64,000 nt of DNA from a beta proteobacterium AAP65. Its GTDB lineage: Bacteria > Pseudomonadota > Gammaproteobacteria > Burkholderiales > Burkholderiaceae_C. The notes beneath the pieces were generated by a model. That model was not told where the DNA came from, did not search any database, and saw nothing but the letters and a program-made list of their open reading frames with translations. Both the position numbers and the translations under genes were made by a program. Positions within the stretch are counted from its first letter, which is position 1. Each line of letters opens with the position of its first letter. The stretch covers positions 1-64,000 of the forward strand of contig LJHW01000025.1 of the NCBI GenBank assembly GCA_001295865.1, read 5' to 3'. Of this stretch, positions 18,689 to 29,348 are shown piece by piece.

Positions 18689-19750
18689 TCACTTCCAGAT
18701 GTTGAAGGGCGACTGGATCCACAGGCCGACAACGACCAGCCAGATCAGCGTGAGGGGGATGAACACCTTCCAGCCCAGACGCATGATCTGGTCGTAGCGG
18801 AAGCGCGGGAAGGTGGCCCGCACCCACAGGAACATCGTGACGACCACGAAGACCTTGAGCGCCAGCCAAATCCAGCCCGGGATGAAGTCGAGGAAGGCCA
18901 CCGGCGGCAGCCAGCCGCCCAGGAAGAGCAGCACGGTCAGCGTGCTCACCAGAATCATGTTGGCGTACTCGGCCAGGAAGAACATGGCGAAGCTCATGCC
19001 CGAGTACTCGATCATGTGGCCAGCCACGATCTCGGATTCACCCTCAACGACGTCGAAGGGATGGCGGTTGGTTTCGGCCAGGCCCGAGATGAAGAAGATC
19101 ACGAAGATGGGCAGCAGCGGCAGCCAGTTCCAGCTGAGGAAGGTGAGGCCCATATCGGCCATCATCCCGCGGCCCTGCACGGCGACGATCTCGCTGAGGT
19201 TCATGCTCGCCGAGACCATCAGCACGACCACGAGGCAGAAGCCCATGGCGATCTCGTAGCTGACCATCTGTGCGCTGGCCCGCAGCGCGCCGAGGAAGGC
19301 GTACTTCGAGTTGCTGGCCCAGCCGGCGATGATGACGCCGTACACCTCCAGGCTGGTGATGGCCATCAGGAACAGCAGGCCGGCGTTGATGTTGGCCAGC
19401 GCGACTTCAGGGCCGAAGGGGATGACGGCCCAGGCGGCCAGCGCCGGCATGATGGTCATCACCGGGGCCAGGAAAAACAGGCCCTTGTTGGCGGCGGTGG
19501 GGCGGATGATCTCCTTGAAGATCAGCTTCACCGCGTCGGCGATGGGCGTCAGCAGGCCGTAGGGGCCCACGCGGTTCGGGCCGGGGCGGATCTGGCTCCA
19601 GCCGATGGCCTTGCGTTCCCACAACGTGAGGTAGGCGACACAGCCAAGCAGTGGCAGCACCACCGCGACGATCTTGATCAGGCTCCAGAGCACGAGCCAG
19701 AGGGTGGCGCCGAAGGTGGCGTTGCCGAACTGGTGCAGGGCGTCGAACAT
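18689..19750 (-). CDS. nuoH: NADH-quinone oxidoreductase subunit H
   Basis: Membrane subunit of complex I forming much of the quinone chamber, 353 residues and eight helices. Hallmarks visible are [20 protein letters not shown] near 44-63 and the acidic loop [16 protein letters not shown] near 223-238, which links the quinone site to the proton path. It lies 5 bp downstream of nuoG and 10 bp upstream of nuoI. Confidence 0.97.
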   Translation of the reverse strand: MFDALHQFGNATFGATLWLVLWSLIKIVAVVLPLLGCVAYLTLWERKAIGWSQIRPGPNRVGPYGLLTPIADAVKLIFKEIIRPTAANKGLFFLAPVMTIMPALAAWAVIPFGPEVALANINAGLLFLMAITSLEVYGVIIAGWASNSKYAFLGALRASAQMVSYEIAMGFCLVVVLMVSASMNLSEIVAVQGRGMMADMGLTFLSWNWLPLLPIFVIFFISGLAETNRHPFDVVEGESEIVAGHMIEYSGMSFAMFFLAEYANMILVSTLTVLLFLGGWLPPVAFLDFIPGWIWLALKVFVVVTMFLWVRATFPRFRYDQIMRLGWKVFIPLTLIWLVVVGLWIQSPFNIWK

Positions 19751-19755
19751 GGTGC

Positions 19756-22083
19756 TCAGGCCCTTTCCACGGTGATGGCGCCGAACATGGCGCCGAGAGA
19801 AGCCGTCGCCTGGTGACCTGCGGCCACCCGCAAGGCGTTGGCGGCCAGCGTGGCGTCTTCACGCGCGGCCAGCACGGCACTGGCTTCGCCTTGCGTCACG
19901 CGCACCTTGGCGCCGGGCGCGAGGCCCAACTGTTGCCACAGCGCGCTGGGCAGGCCCACGAGCGGTGCTTTCGCGTCGGCGGTGAACTGCAGCGAGACGG
20001 CGCGGCGCACGGTGGCGTCGCTGGCGTAGATGGGCACATCAGCCACGCGTTGCAAACCGCCGTCTGCTGTCGGCAGCGCCGCACTCAGCGCGCCGGCGTC
20101 GGCCTGGTTGTTCAGGCGCTGCGCCAGCGTGGCGGTGTCGCCCAGGGCGGCGGCGCGCACGTCTTCGGCGGTCTCGAAATCGAAGCCCGGCAGGCCCAGC
20201 AGGTTGCCCAACACCCGCAGCACCTTCCAGCCTGGGCGCGCATCGCCGGCGGGCTTGACGACGCCGTGGAAGCTTTGCACACGGCCTTCGGCGTTGACGA
20301 AGCAGCCAGCGGTTTCGGTGAAGGGCGCGATGGGCAGCAGCACGTCGGCCACGTCGGCCATGGTGTCCTTGAAGGCCGTGAGGCCCACCACCAGGCCCGA
20401 GCCACCCAGCGCCTGGCGCGCGGCTGCGGCGTTGGCGGCGTCCAGCACCGGCTCGGTGTTCAGCAGCAGCAGCGCCTTCATGGGCTGGCTCAGCATCTGG
20501 CCGGCGTTCAGGCCCCCGGGGCCGGGCAGTGCACCGACAAGCTGCGCGCCGACGGCATTGCCGCCCTCGCCCAGGTAGCCGACGGTGGCGCCGGTGTGCT
20601 CGGCAATCCAGCCGGCCAGCGCCAGCAGTTGCGAGGCCTGCGGGTGCTGCGCGGCGGCGTTGCCCAGCAGCAGGGCCTTGCGTTCACCGGCCAGCAGCGC
20701 GTTGGCCACGGCCTGGGCGTGTGCGCCCGGCGTGGCGGCCACGGGGGCTGCGACATCACGCGCCTGTGCGACGGCCGCGGCCACTTCGGCCAGTTGCTGC
20801 GCCCAGGCCGCAGGGGCGGCGGTCAGCGTGCCGGCGACGGGCATGGCCCAGTCGTCGTGCACGGCGTTCAGGCTGTAGACCTGCCCGCCGCGGCGCACGG
20901 CCTGGCGGAGGCGCTGCGCGAACAGCGGGTGGTCCTTGCGCAGGAAGCTGCCGATGACGAACACTCGCTCCAGCGTCGACAGCGACGCGACGCTCGTGCC
21001 CAGCCACCGCGCCAGGCCCGCAGGCGCGGCGCTGAAATCGGCGTGGCGCAGGCGGTGGTCGACGTTTTCGCTGCCCAGCCCGCGCACGATCTTGGCCAGC
21101 AGGTGCAGTTCTTCCACCGTGCTGCTCACGTGGCCCAAAGCGCCAATGCCGGCGGCACCGAACTCGGCCTTCACGCGCTTCAGCCCATCGGCCACGTAGC
21201 CCAGGGCGGTGTTCCAGTCCACCACCTGCCACTGGCCGCCCTGCTTGATCATGGGCTGCTTCAGGCGCGAATCACCGTTCAGCGCCTCGTAGCTGAAGCG
21301 GTCGCGGTCGGCGATCCAGCACTCGTTGACGGCCTCGTTTTCCAGCGGCACGACACGCATGACCTGGTTGGCCTTCACCTGCACGATGAGGTTGGCGCCG
21401 GTGCTGTCGTGGGGGCTCACGCTCTTGCGGCGAGAGAGCTCCCAGGTGCGCGCGCTGTAGCGGAAGGGCTTGCTGGTGAGCGCGCCGACCGGGCAGATGT
21501 CGATCATGTTGCCCGAGAGCTCGCTGTCCACCGTCTTGCCGGCCACGGTGGTGATCTCGCTGTGCTCGCCGCGGTGCACCATGCCCAGTTCCATGATGCC
21601 GGAGACCTCTTGGCCGAAGCGCACGCAGCGGGTGCAGTGGATGCACCGGCTCATCTCTTCCATGCTGATGAGCGGGCCCACGTCCTTGTGGAAGACGACG
21701 CGCTTTTCTTCCTCGTAGCGGCTGCTGCTCTTGCCGTAGCCCACGGCCAGGTCTTGCAGCTGGCACTCGCCGCCCTGGTCGCAGATGGGGCAGTCCAGCG
21801 GGTGGTTGATGAGCAGGAACTCCATCACCGACTGCTGCGCCTTCAGCGCCTTCTCGCTCTTCGTGCGCACCACCATGCCGTTGGTCACCGGCGTGGCGCA
21901 GGCGGGCATGGGCTTGGGCATCTTCTCGATGTCCACCAGGCACATGCGGCAGTTGGCCGCGATGCTCAGCTTCTTGTGATAGCAGAAGTGCGGGATGTAG
22001 GTGCCCGCAGCGTCGGCCGCATGCATGACCATGCTGCCGTCGGGAACGGTGACGGTCTTGCCGTCGAGTTGGATGTCGGCCAT
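19756..22083 (-). CDS. nuoG: NADH-quinone oxidoreductase subunit G
   Basis: Largest peripheral subunit of complex I, 775 residues. The 2Fe-2S ligands N1b are Cys34/45/48/62. The N5 ligands are His94 with Cys98/101/107 in [15 protein letters not shown], and N4 is Cys147/150/153/197. A molybdopterin-oxidoreductase-like domain without cofactor follows from about 220. The extra N7 cysteines are not obvious. The ATG at 22083 gives [10 protein letters not shown]; frame upstream of it belongs to nuoF antisense sequence. The C-terminal third is Ala-rich and less conserved. Confidence 0.96.
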   Translation of the reverse strand: MADIQLDGKTVTVPDGSMVMHAADAAGTYIPHFCYHKKLSIAANCRMCLVDIEKMPKPMPACATPVTNGMVVRTKSEKALKAQQSVMEFLLINHPLDCPICDQGGECQLQDLAVGYGKSSSRYEEEKRVVFHKDVGPLISMEEMSRCIHCTRCVRFGQEVSGIMELGMVHRGEHSEITTVAGKTVDSELSGNMIDICPVGALTSKPFRYSARTWELSRRKSVSPHDSTGANLIVQVKANQVMRVVPLENEAVNECWIADRDRFSYEALNGDSRLKQPMIKQGGQWQVVDWNTALGYVADGLKRVKAEFGAAGIGALGHVSSTVEELHLLAKIVRGLGSENVDHRLRHADFSAAPAGLARWLGTSVASLSTLERVFVIGSFLRKDHPLFAQRLRQAVRRGGQVYSLNAVHDDWAMPVAGTLTAAPAAWAQQLAEVAAAVAQARDVAAPVAATPGAHAQAVANALLAGERKALLLGNAAAQHPQASQLLALAGWIAEHTGATVGYLGEGGNAVGAQLVGALPGPGGLNAGQMLSQPMKALLLLNTEPVLDAANAAAARQALGGSGLVVGLTAFKDTMADVADVLLPIAPFTETAGCFVNAEGRVQSFHGVVKPAGDARPGWKVLRVLGNLLGLPGFDFETAEDVRAAALGDTATLAQRLNNQADAGALSAALPTADGGLQRVADVPIYASDATVRRAVSLQFTADAKAPLVGLPSALWQQLGLAPGAKVRVTQGEASAVLAAREDATLAANALRVAAGHQATASLGAMFGAITVERA

Positions 22084-22106
22084 GGCGGGCGCTGCTCTTT
22101 TGCTGC

Positions 22107-23450
22107 TCAGGCAGGAACCGAGACCATGCAGGTCTTGTGTTCGATGTGGTGGGCGAACTCGTCGCGGAAGTGCTTCAGCATGCCTTCCACCGGCATGGCG
22201 GCGGCATCGCCCAGGGCGCAGATGGTGCGGCCCTTGATGTTGAAGGCCACGCTGTCCAGCAGCGCCAGGTCGTCGGGGCGGCCCTGGCCGTGTTCGATGC
22301 GGTGGATCACGCGCCACAGCCAGCCCGTGCCTTCACGGCAGGGCGTGCACTGGCCGCAGCTCTCGTGCTGGTAGAAGTAGCTCAGGCGCAGCAGGCTCTT
22401 GACCATGCAGCGGTGCTCGTTCATCACGATGACGGCACCCGAGCCCAGCATCGAGCCGGCCTTGGCGATGGCGTCGTAGTCCATCGTGATGTCCATCATG
22501 GTGGCGCCCGGCAGCACGGGGGCCGAACTGCCGCCAGGAATCACGGCCTTGAGCTTGCCACCTTTCACACCACCGGCCAGCTCCAGCAGCTTGCTGAAGG
22601 GCGTGCCCAGCGGGATCTCGAAGTTGCCGGGCTGGTTGACGTCGCCCACCACGCTGAAAATCTTGGTGCCGCCGTTGTTGGGCTTGCCGCACTCCAGGTA
22701 CTTCTGGCCGCCGTTGTTGATGATCCACGGCACCGCGGCGAAGGTCTCGGTGTTGTTGATCGTGGTCGGCTTGCCGTAGAGGCCGAAGCTGGCCGGGAAC
22801 GGCGGCTTGAAACGCGGCTGGCCCTTCTTGCCTTCGAGCGACTCCAGCAGCGCGGTTTCTTCACCGCAGATGTAGGCGCCGAAGCCGTGGAAGGCGTGCA
22901 GCTGGAAGCTGAAGTTGCTGCCCTGGATGTTGTCGCCCAGGAAGCCGGCGGCGCGCGCTTCTTCCAGCGCGGCTTCGAAGCGTTCGTAGACCTCGAAGAT
23001 CTCGCCGTGGATGTAGTTGTAGCCCGTCTTGATGCCCATCGCGTAGGCGGCGATGGCCATGCCTTCGATGACGATGTGCGGGTTGTAGGCGAGGATGTCG
23101 CGGTCCTTGCAAGTGCCGGGCTCGCCTTCGTCGCTGTTGCACACGAGGTACTTCGGCCCCGGGAACATGCGCGGCATGAAGCTCCACTTCAGGCCCGTGG
23201 GGAAGCCCGCACCGCCGCGGCCGCGCAGCGCGCTGAGCTTCACTTCGGCAATGACCTGGTCTTGCGTCATGCCCTCGCCGCCATCGAGCCCGAGGATCTT
23301 GCGCAGCGCGCTGTAGCCGCCGCGGGCCACGTAGTCCTGCAGGTGCCAGTTGCTGCCGTTCAAACCGGCGTAGATCTGCGCGCCAATGTGGCGGTCGTGG
23401 AAGCAGGTTTCCGTGCCGCGTGCCTGGAACTTCGACAGGTCGAGCATCAT
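22107..23450 (-). CDS. nuoF: NADH-quinone oxidoreductase subunit F
   Basis: NADH-oxidising subunit of complex I with FMN and cluster N3, 447 residues. The NADH-binding glycine-rich loop is [10 protein letters not shown] near 77-86, the FMN region is [14 protein letters not shown], and the 4Fe-4S ligands are in [14 protein letters not shown] plus a later Cys in [10 protein letters not shown]. The ATG overlaps the nuoE stop by 4 nt. Confidence 0.97.
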   Translation of the reverse strand: MMLDLSKFQARGTETCFHDRHIGAQIYAGLNGSNWHLQDYVARGGYSALRKILGLDGGEGMTQDQVIAEVKLSALRGRGGAGFPTGLKWSFMPRMFPGPKYLVCNSDEGEPGTCKDRDILAYNPHIVIEGMAIAAYAMGIKTGYNYIHGEIFEVYERFEAALEEARAAGFLGDNIQGSNFSFQLHAFHGFGAYICGEETALLESLEGKKGQPRFKPPFPASFGLYGKPTTINNTETFAAVPWIINNGGQKYLECGKPNNGGTKIFSVVGDVNQPGNFEIPLGTPFSKLLELAGGVKGGKLKAVIPGGSSAPVLPGATMMDITMDYDAIAKAGSMLGSGAVIVMNEHRCMVKSLLRLSYFYQHESCGQCTPCREGTGWLWRVIHRIEHGQGRPDDLALLDSVAFNIKGRTICALGDAAAMPVEGMLKHFRDEFAHHIEHKTCMVSVPA

Positions 23451-23944
23451 TTCGCCACCTCGGCATTCGCCTTCAACAGGGCCAGCAATTCATCGAGCTT
23501 GCTGTTCGACATGAAGCTGAGCATCTGGCGGTCGTTCACCAGCATCACCGGCGCGTCGGCGCAGGCGCCCAGGCATTCGCTGGGCTGCACGGTGAACACT
23601 CCATCGGCCGTGGTGCCGTAAGGCTCGACGCCCAGCTTCTTGCAGACGTGATCGAGCGCCTGGTCGCCATCGCGCAGCGCGCAAGGCAGGTTGGTGCAGA
23701 CGTTGAGCTTGAACTGGCCCACCGGCTGCGTGTTGTACATGTTGTAGAAGGTGCTGACCTCGTGCACCGCGATCGCCGGCATGCCCAGGTACGAGGCAAT
23801 GCCGTCTTCGGCCGCGGCCGAGACGTGGCCCTGCTCCTGCTGCACGATGGCCAGGCAGGCCATCACGGCGCTCTGCTTCTGGTCGGCGGGGTACTTCGCC
23901 ACTTCCTTCGCGAAGCGCGCGAGGGTCGATTCAGGGAACTGCAT
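23447..23944 (-). CDS. nuoE: NADH-quinone oxidoreductase subunit E
   Basis: Thioredoxin-like 2Fe-2S subunit (cluster N1a) of complex I, 165 residues. The four ligands are Cys83, Cys88, Cys124 and Cys128 (CTNLPC and CLGAC). [11 protein letters not shown] precedes them as in the family. It pairs with NuoF in the NADH-dehydrogenase module and overlaps the nuoF start. Confidence 0.97.
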   Translation of the reverse strand: MQFPESTLARFAKEVAKYPADQKQSAVMACLAIVQQEQGHVSAAAEDGIASYLGMPAIAVHEVSTFYNMYNTQPVGQFKLNVCTNLPCALRDGDQALDHVCKKLGVEPYGTTADGVFTVQPSECLGACADAPVMLVNDRQMLSFMSNSKLDELLALLKANAEVAK

Positions 23945-23965
23945 CGGGGTGTGCTCTTCAGGCGT

Positions 23966-25219
23966 TCAGCGATCGATCTCGCCGAACACGATGTCCATGG
24001 TGCCGATGATCGCCACGGCGTCGGCGATCATGTGGCCGCGCGCCATCTCGTCCAGCGCGGCCAAGTGCGGGAAGCCGGGGGCGCGGATCTTCAGGCGGTA
24101 GGGCTTGTTCGCGCCGTCGCTCACCAGGTAGATGCCGAATTCGCCCTTGGGGTGCTCCACCGCGGCGTAGGCCTCGCCCTCGGGGACGTGCATGCCTTCG
24201 GTGAAGAGCTTGAAGTGGTGGATCAGCTCTTCCATGTTGGACTTCATGTCCACGCGCGCGGGCGGCGCCACCTTGTGGTTGTCGGTGATCACCGGGCCGG
24301 GGTTGGCCTTCAACCACTTCACGCACTGCTGCACGATGCGGTTGCTCTGGCGCATTTCTTCCACGCGCACGAGGTAGCGGTCGTAGGTGTCGCCGTTGAC
24401 GCCGATGGGCACGTCGAAGTCCATGCGGTCGTAGACGTCGTAGGGCTGCTTCTTGCGCAGGTCCCAGGCGATGCCGCTGCCGCGCAGCATGGCGCCGGTG
24501 AAGCCCAGGCTCAGCGCGCGCTCGGGGCTGACGACGCCCACGCCCACCGTGCGCTGCTTCCAGATGCGGTTGTCGGTGAGCAGGGTCTCGTAGTCGTCGA
24601 CGTTCTTCGGGAAACGCGCGCAGAAGTCTTCGATGAAGTCGAGCAGGCTGCCCTGGCGGTTCTCGTTCAGGGCCTTGATGGCCTTCTCGTTCTTGATGCG
24701 CGAGACCTTGTACTGCGGCATCTGCTCGGGCAGGTCGCGGTACACACCACCCGGGCGGAAGTAGGCGGCGTGCATGCGCGCACCGCTCACGGCCTCGTAC
24801 ATGTCGAAGATGTCTTCGCGCTCGCGGAAGCAGTAGATGAGGATGTTCATCGCACCGCAGTCCAGCCCGTGGCAGCCCAACCACAGCAAGTGGTTCAGCA
24901 GGCGCGTGAGCTCGCTGAACATCACGCGGATGTACTGCGCACGTTCGGGCACCTCGATGCCCATCAGCTTCTCGATGGCCAGGCAGTAGGCGTGCTCGTT
25001 GCACATCATCGAGACGTAATCCAGCCGGTCCATGTAGGGCAGGCTCTGGATGTAGGTCTTCTGCTCGGCCAGCTTCTCGGTGGCGCGGTGCAGCAGGCCG
25101 ATGTGCGGGTCGGCGCGCTGGATGACTTCGCCGTCGAGTTCGAGCACGAGGCGCAGCACGCCGTGCGCGGCCGGGTGCTGCGGGCCGAAGTTCAGGGTGT
25201 AGTTCTTGATCTCTGCCAT
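23966..25219 (-). CDS. nuoD: NADH-quinone oxidoreductase subunit D
   Basis: 49-kDa subunit of complex I that forms the quinone pocket with NuoB, 417 residues. Conserved features include [22 protein letters not shown] near the N-terminus, the quinone His in that GPQHPAAHG block, and FGEIDR at the C-terminus. NuoC and NuoD are separate genes here, unlike the fused NuoCD of E. coli; this split is normal for betaproteobacteria. Confidence 0.97.
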   Translation of the reverse strand: MAEIKNYTLNFGPQHPAAHGVLRLVLELDGEVIQRADPHIGLLHRATEKLAEQKTYIQSLPYMDRLDYVSMMCNEHAYCLAIEKLMGIEVPERAQYIRVMFSELTRLLNHLLWLGCHGLDCGAMNILIYCFREREDIFDMYEAVSGARMHAAYFRPGGVYRDLPEQMPQYKVSRIKNEKAIKALNENRQGSLLDFIEDFCARFPKNVDDYETLLTDNRIWKQRTVGVGVVSPERALSLGFTGAMLRGSGIAWDLRKKQPYDVYDRMDFDVPIGVNGDTYDRYLVRVEEMRQSNRIVQQCVKWLKANPGPVITDNHKVAPPARVDMKSNMEELIHHFKLFTEGMHVPEGEAYAAVEHPKGEFGIYLVSDGANKPYRLKIRAPGFPHLAALDEMARGHMIADAVAIIGTMDIVFGEIDR

Positions 25220-25236
25220 GGTGCGTTCAGGGCCGG

Positions 25237-25845
25237 TCAGTGCGCCAAGCCACCGTAGTTGTCTTCACGCACCACGCGCGGCACAACCTCGCGGGGCTCC
25301 ACCGTCACCGGCTGGTAGATGACGCGCTTCTTCTCGGCGTCGTAGCGCATCTCGACGTTGCCCGTGACGGGGAAGTCCTTGCGCATTGGGTGGCCGATGA
25401 ATCCGTAGTCGGTGAGGATGCGGCGCAGGTCGAGGTGGCCCTCGAAAATGATGCCGTAGAGGTCGAAGGCCTCGCGCTCGAACCAGTTGGCCGAGCTCCA
25501 GATCTCGTTGACCGAAGGCAGCGCCGGCAGGTCGTCATCGGGCGCGAAGGCACGCACGCGCACACGCCAGTTGTGCGTGACCGAGAGCAAGTGCGACACC
25601 ACCGCGTAACGCGGGCCGTCCCAGGGCTGGTTCTTGTAGTCGCTGTAGTCCAGGCCGCACAGGTCGATGAGCTGTTCGAACTTCAGCGAGGGCTCGTCGC
25701 GCAGGCGCTGCATGGTGGCCGCGTAGGCCGCAGCGGGCACGGTGATGGTGATCTCGCCCAAGGCGCGCACGGTGGACTTCAGCGTGTCGCCGAAAGCCGC
25801 CTGCAGCGCCGCCTCGAGGGTGTCGAGCTTCTGGGTCATGGACAA
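25237..25845 (-). CDS. nuoC: NADH-quinone oxidoreductase subunit C
   Basis: 30-kDa peripheral subunit of complex I, 202 residues. The family signature is seen in [18 protein letters not shown], followed by [19 protein letters not shown]. It has no cofactor and braces NuoD and NuoB. It follows nuoB by 38 bp and precedes nuoD by 17 bp. Confidence 0.97.
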   Translation of the reverse strand: MSMTQKLDTLEAALQAAFGDTLKSTVRALGEITITVPAAAYAATMQRLRDEPSLKFEQLIDLCGLDYSDYKNQPWDGPRYAVVSHLLSVTHNWRVRVRAFAPDDDLPALPSVNEIWSSANWFEREAFDLYGIIFEGHLDLRRILTDYGFIGHPMRKDFPVTGNVEMRYDAEKKRVIYQPVTVEPREVVPRVVREDNYGGLAH

Positions 25846-25883
25846 CGGCCCCGGTTAGCGCATGTATGCAAGGGATCGCACGG

Positions 25884-26360
25884 TCAGCGTGCGATGGTGT
25901 TTTCGCGGCGGATCTTGGCCTGCAGCTGCAGGATGCCGTAGAGCAGCGCCTCGGCCGTGGGCGGGCAGCCCGGCACGTACACATCCACCGGCACGATGCG
26001 GTCGCAGCCACGCACCACGCTGTAGCTGTAGTGGTAGTAGCCACCCCCGTTGGCGCACGAGCCCATGCTCAGCACCCAGCGCGGCTCAGCCATCTGGTCG
26101 TAGACCTTGCGCAGCGCAGGCGCCATCTTGTTGCACAGCGTGCCGGCCACGATCATCAGGTCGCTCTGCCGCGGGCTGGGGCGGAAAAGCATGCCGAAAC
26201 GGTCGATGTCGTAGCGGGCAGCACCCGCATGCATCATCTCCACGGCGCAACAGGCCAAGCCGAAAGTCATCGGCCACAGCGAGCCGGTTTTCGACCAGTT
26301 GATCAGCGTGTCGACCGAGGTGGTGACGAAGCCTTCCTTCAGAACGCCTTCGATACCCAT
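25884..26360 (-). CDS. nuoB: NADH-quinone oxidoreductase subunit B
   Basis: Subunit holding cluster N2, the last electron carrier before quinone. It has 158 residues, with adjacent Cys37-Cys38 ([10 protein letters not shown]), Cys102 (GSCAN) and Cys132 (VPGCPP) as ligands. The tandem cysteine is diagnostic. It is spaced 39 bp after nuoA. Confidence 0.97.
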   Translation of the reverse strand: MGIEGVLKEGFVTTSVDTLINWSKTGSLWPMTFGLACCAVEMMHAGAARYDIDRFGMLFRPSPRQSDLMIVAGTLCNKMAPALRKVYDQMAEPRWVLSMGSCANGGGYYHYSYSVVRGCDRIVPVDVYVPGCPPTAEALLYGILQLQAKIRRENTIAR

Positions 26361-26399
26361 GTGTTTACTGCTCCAGCAGGCGGCCCAGAACGGTCGCGT

Positions 26400-26759
26400 T
26401 CATTCCCAATCGAGCGCGCCTTTTTTCCACTCGTAGACAAAGCCCACGACGAGGATGGCGAGGAAGATCATCATGGCCCAAAAGCCTGACGCCCCGATGT
26501 CGCGCAGCGCCACCGCCCACGGGAACAGGAAGGCGATTTCGAGGTCGAACAGGATGAAGAGGATGGCCACCAGGTAGTAGCGCACGTCGAACTTCATGCG
26601 CGCGTCTTCGAAGGCTTCGAAGCCGCACTCGTAGGGGCTGTTCTTCTCGACGTCAGGCCGGTTGGGGCCGAAGATGAAACCGAGCACCTGAGGGGCCACC
26701 CCCACCGCCACACCCACCAGGATGAACAGGATGACGGGCAGGTAGGGTTGCAGTTCCAT
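26400..26759 (-). CDS. nuoA: NADH-quinone oxidoreductase subunit A
   Basis: Three-helix membrane subunit of complex I, 119 residues. It has the characteristic [23 protein letters not shown] segment in the TM1-2 loop and [11 protein letters not shown] in helix 2. It is the first nuo gene. Upstream of the ATG I see no Shine-Dalgarno sequence; instead a 6-bp hairpin and a terminator-like structure occupy the 90 bp before the start, which makes its expression mode unclear (see findings). Confidence 0.97.
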   Translation of the reverse strand: MELQPYLPVILFILVGVAVGVAPQVLGFIFGPNRPDVEKNSPYECGFEAFEDARMKFDVRYYLVAILFILFDLEIAFLFPWAVALRDIGASGFWAMMIFLAILVVGFVYEWKKGALDWE

Positions 26760-26784
26760 ACAGCGGCGGCGGTGCTACGGGTCA

Positions 26785-26800
26785 GTGGCCGCGAGGCCAC
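26785..26800 (-). promoter_or_regulatory. Second hairpin in nuoA leader
   Basis: Perfect 6-bp inverted repeat GTGGCC / GGCCAC with a TCGC loop (minus strand). It begins immediately after the T-run of the terminator-like structure and ends 25 nt before the nuoA start codon. Confidence 0.5.
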
Positions 26801-26850
26801 AAAAAAGCGCGCCTCGAAAGCCGCTGCAAAGCAACGGCGACGGGCGCGCC
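26801..26850 (-). terminator. Intrinsic terminator-like structure after tRNA-Leu, ahead of nuoA
   Basis: On the minus strand an outer stem GCGCGCC / GGCGCGC encloses an inner hairpin GCCGTTGC / GCAGCGGC with a TTT loop, and is followed directly by six T residues. It should end part of the transcription coming from secG and tRNA-Leu. Because nuoA starts only 41 bp beyond it, it may act as an attenuator, not a complete stop. Confidence 0.6.
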
Positions 26851-26949
26851 TGAGTCAGGTGTTCGATCCCATTCAAGCGCAGTGCACTGCCTTGGAACCG
26901 TTGGGGCAGCTCACCGGCACCGGGCCGGGAACCACCGCTTCGCTGATGT

Positions 26950-27034
26950 TGGTGCCGACGGCGAGACTCGAACTCGCACAGCTTTCGCCACTACCCCCTC
27001 AAGATAGCGTGTCTACCAATTTCACCACGTCGGC
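26950..27034 (-). tRNA. tRNA-Leu (anticodon GAG)
   Basis: Minus-strand cloverleaf: acceptor GCCGACG pairs with CGTCGGC, D-arm contains AAATTGGTAGAC, anticodon stem CTATC/GGTAG encloses loop TTGAGGG with anticodon GAG, a class-II variable arm (TGGCGAAAGCTGT region) follows, and the T-arm is GCGAGTTCGAGTCTCGC. The 3' CCA is encoded (26950-26952). It lies between secG and nuoA, a position common in betaproteobacteria, and reads leucine codon CUC/CUU. Confidence 0.96.
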
Positions 27035-27101
27035 ACGACGTCAAATCCAATTCGCAGTGGGCCCGAAACGCTGGAGGTCATTGCGTTCCGAACAGCCTCA
27101 G

Positions 27102-27130
27102 ATTCTAGCCCCAAAACCAGGGGTTTCCGA
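27102..27130 (-). promoter_or_regulatory. Candidate promoter for tRNA-Leu (and nuo)
   Basis: A TAGAAT -10-like hexamer (minus strand, 27102-27107) sits about 70 bp upstream of the mature tRNA 5' end, in the gap after secG. The -35 region at about 27125-27130 is weak. The hexamer matches the TAGAAT found before the 6S RNA and dctP genes in this window. Confidence 0.45.
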
Positions 27131-27138
27131 GGAGAAAC

Positions 27139-27546
27139 CTACTTGGATGCTGCGGCAGCCGGCACAGAAGCGGCCGCTTGTGCTGGCGCCGGGATCGCCG
27201 CCGGCGCTGCGGCAGGAATGGCACCGGTGGCAGGTGCGCTGGCAGCGCCCGCAGGGCGGTCCAGCACGCTGCTGCCGCCGCCGGCCGGACCCACGCCGCG
27301 CTGGCTGTTGCTGTTGCTCATGAAAGCCAGTGCCAGCGTGCAGACGAAAAACACCGTGGCCAGCGCGGCCGTGGAGCGCGACAAAAAGTTGGCGCTGCCG
27401 GTGGCGCCAAACAGGCTGCCCGAAGCGCCGCTGCCGAACGAAGCGCCCATGTCAGCGCCCTTGCCGTGCTGGATCAGCACCAGGCCGATCATGGCCAGCG
27501 CCGAAAGCAGCTGCACAGCCAGGGTCAGGGTCATCCAGATTTGCAT
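27139..27546 (-). CDS. secG: Preprotein translocase subunit SecG
   Basis: Two-helix membrane component of the SecYEG translocon, 135 residues. Helices are at about 1-22 and 55-75, with the conserved QHGKGADMGASFGSGASGSLFG loop between them. The C-terminal tail of about 50 residues is Ala/Pro-rich, longer than in E. coli but usual in Burkholderiales. It lies 24 bp downstream of tpiA. Confidence 0.95.
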   Translation of the reverse strand: MQIWMTLTLAVQLLSALAMIGLVLIQHGKGADMGASFGSGASGSLFGATGSANFLSRSTAALATVFFVCTLALAFMSNSNSQRGVGPAGGGSSVLDRPAGAASAPATGAIPAAAPAAIPAPAQAAASVPAAAASK

Positions 27547-27570
27547 GATGAAAAAACTCCAGGGATCGAA

Positions 27571-28317
27571 TCAAGTTGCGCCGGCGGCGCGGCAGATGGC
27601 GACGAAATCGGCGGCCTTCAAGGCAGCACCGCCGATGAGCCCGCCGTCGATGTCGGGCTGGGCGAAGAGCGTGGCCGCGTTGTCGGGCTTGACACTGCCG
27701 CCGTAGAGGATCTTCATGGTGTCGGCACGGCCCGTGGCCGCCTGCAGCTGCGCCCGCAGCACGGCGTGCACGGCTTGCGCCTGCTCGGGGCTGGCGGTGC
27801 GGCCGGTGCCGATGGCCCACACGGGCTCGTAGGCCACCACCATCTCGGCCGCGCAGTGCGCCAGCTGGTGGATGACGACCGAGAGCTGACGCTTGACCAC
27901 GGCCTCGGTCTGGCCGGCTTCGCGCTCGGCGAGTGTTTCGCCAACACAGACGATGGGCGTCACGCCCCGGGCCAGCGCGGCCTGGGCCTTCTGCGCCACG
28001 AGCATGTCGCTTTCGGCGTGGTAAGCGCGGCGCTCGCTGTGGCCGACGATGGCGTAGCGGCAGCCGCATTCATGCAGCATGCCGGCAGAGATTTCACCGG
28101 TGTAGGCGCCCTGCTCATGCGCCGAGACGTCTTGCGCGCCCCAGCGCAGCTCGCTGCCCGCCAGTGTGGCTGCGGTTTCGGTGAGGAACACGGCCGGCAC
28201 GCACACCGCCACATCGGCGGTGTAGGGCCGCGCGGCCAGCAGGCCGGCCAGCAGTTCGGCATTCGCCGGGCGGCTGCCGTGCATCTTCCAGTTGCCCACC
28301 ACGAGCTTGCGTCGCAT
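27571..28317 (-). CDS. tpiA: Triosephosphate isomerase
   Basis: Glycolytic enzyme interconverting dihydroxyacetone phosphate and glyceraldehyde 3-phosphate, 248 residues. Visible are VGNWKMHGS (substrate Lys), the catalytic His in IVGHSERR, the catalytic Glu in [11 protein letters not shown] (loop 6 follows), and the phosphate-binding LYGGSVK. The tpiA-secG pair is widely conserved. It starts 12 bp after the quinone oxidoreductase stop. Confidence 0.97.
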   Translation of the reverse strand: MRRKLVVGNWKMHGSRPANAELLAGLLAARPYTADVAVCVPAVFLTETAATLAGSELRWGAQDVSAHEQGAYTGEISAGMLHECGCRYAIVGHSERRAYHAESDMLVAQKAQAALARGVTPIVCVGETLAEREAGQTEAVVKRQLSVVIHQLAHCAAEMVVAYEPVWAIGTGRTASPEQAQAVHAVLRAQLQAATGRADTMKILYGGSVKPDNAATLFAQPDIDGGLIGGAALKAADFVAICRAAGAT

Positions 28318-28329
28318 GCGGCTGCTCCT

Positions 28330-29328
28330 TCAGGTCCAGGTGAGAACGATCTTGCCGACGTGCGTGCTCGACTCCATCAGCGCGTGCGCCTGCGCCGCTT
28401 GCGCGGCCGGGAACACCTGGTGGATGACGGACTTGACGCGGCCGCTCTCGATGAGGGGCCACACGCGGGCCTTCAGCGCCTGCGCGAGCTCGGTCTTGTA
28501 GGCCACCGAGCGCGGCCGCAGGGTCGAGCCCACCAGGCTCAGGCGCTTGCGCAACACGAGGCCGGCGTCGATGGAGCTCGCCGTGCCGCCCTGCACCGCG
28601 ATCAGCGCCAGGCGGCCGTCATCGGCCATGCATTGCAGTTCGCGGCCGATGTACTCACCGGCCACCATGTCCAGCACCACGTCGGCGCCCTTGCCGCCCG
28701 TCAGGCGCTTCGTCTCGGCAACAAAATCCTGCGTGCGGTAGTTGATGGCATGGTCGGCGCCCAGCGCCACGCAGGCGGCGCATTTCTCGTCGCTGCCTGC
28801 GGTGACGATGACCTGGCAGCCCCAGGCCTTGGCCAGTTGCAGCGCCGTCACGCCGATGCCGCTGCTGCCGCCCTGCACCAGCAGCGTCTCGCCGGCCTGC
28901 AGCCGCGCGATGTGGAAAACGTTCTGCCAGACGGTGAAAAAGGTCTCGGGCAGGCTGGCGGCCTGCACCATCGTCAGGCCTTGCGGCACCGGCAGGCACT
29001 GGCCCACGGGCGCCACGCAGAACTCGGCATAACCGCCGCCGGCCACCAGCGCGCAGACGGCATCGCCCAGCGCCAGCCCGGCCTCAGCCAGATCCTCGGC
29101 CGAGCCGCCGGCCACCGTGCCGGCCACTTCCAGGCCAGGCAGATCGCTAACGCCCGGCGGCATGGGGTAGAGGCCTTTGCGCTGCAGCACATCGGGGCGG
29201 TTCACGCCCGATGCCTGCACGGCGATCAGCAATTCACCCGCCCGCGGCTCGGGTCTGGGCCGTTCGCACGGCACCAGTACCTCGGGCCCGCCGGGCTGGC
29301 GGATCTCGATCGCACGCATGGCATTCAT
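28330..29328 (-). CDS. NAD(P)H-quinone oxidoreductase, zinc-free MDR family (PIG3-like)
   Basis: Medium-chain reductase of 332 residues related to the TP53I3/PIG3 group, which reduces quinones with NAD(P)H. The N-terminal GroES-like domain contains GVNRPDVLQRKGLYPMPPG. The Rossmann motif is VQGGSSGIGVTALQLAK near 138-154. Zinc-binding cysteines of alcohol dehydrogenases are absent. I prefer the ATG at 29328; a GTG at 29352 overlaps the pnp stop (GTGA) and could couple translation. It sits between pnp and tpiA. Confidence 0.9.
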   Translation of the reverse strand: MNAMRAIEIRQPGGPEVLVPCERPRPEPRAGELLIAVQASGVNRPDVLQRKGLYPMPPGVSDLPGLEVAGTVAGGSAEDLAEAGLALGDAVCALVAGGGYAEFCVAPVGQCLPVPQGLTMVQAASLPETFFTVWQNVFHIARLQAGETLLVQGGSSGIGVTALQLAKAWGCQVIVTAGSDEKCAACVALGADHAINYRTQDFVAETKRLTGGKGADVVLDMVAGEYIGRELQCMADDGRLALIAVQGGTASSIDAGLVLRKRLSLVGSTLRPRSVAYKTELAQALKARVWPLIESGRVKSVIHQVFPAAQAAQAHALMESSTHVGKIVLTWT

Positions 29329-29348
29329 CCCCAAGCTGCCGGATGCAC

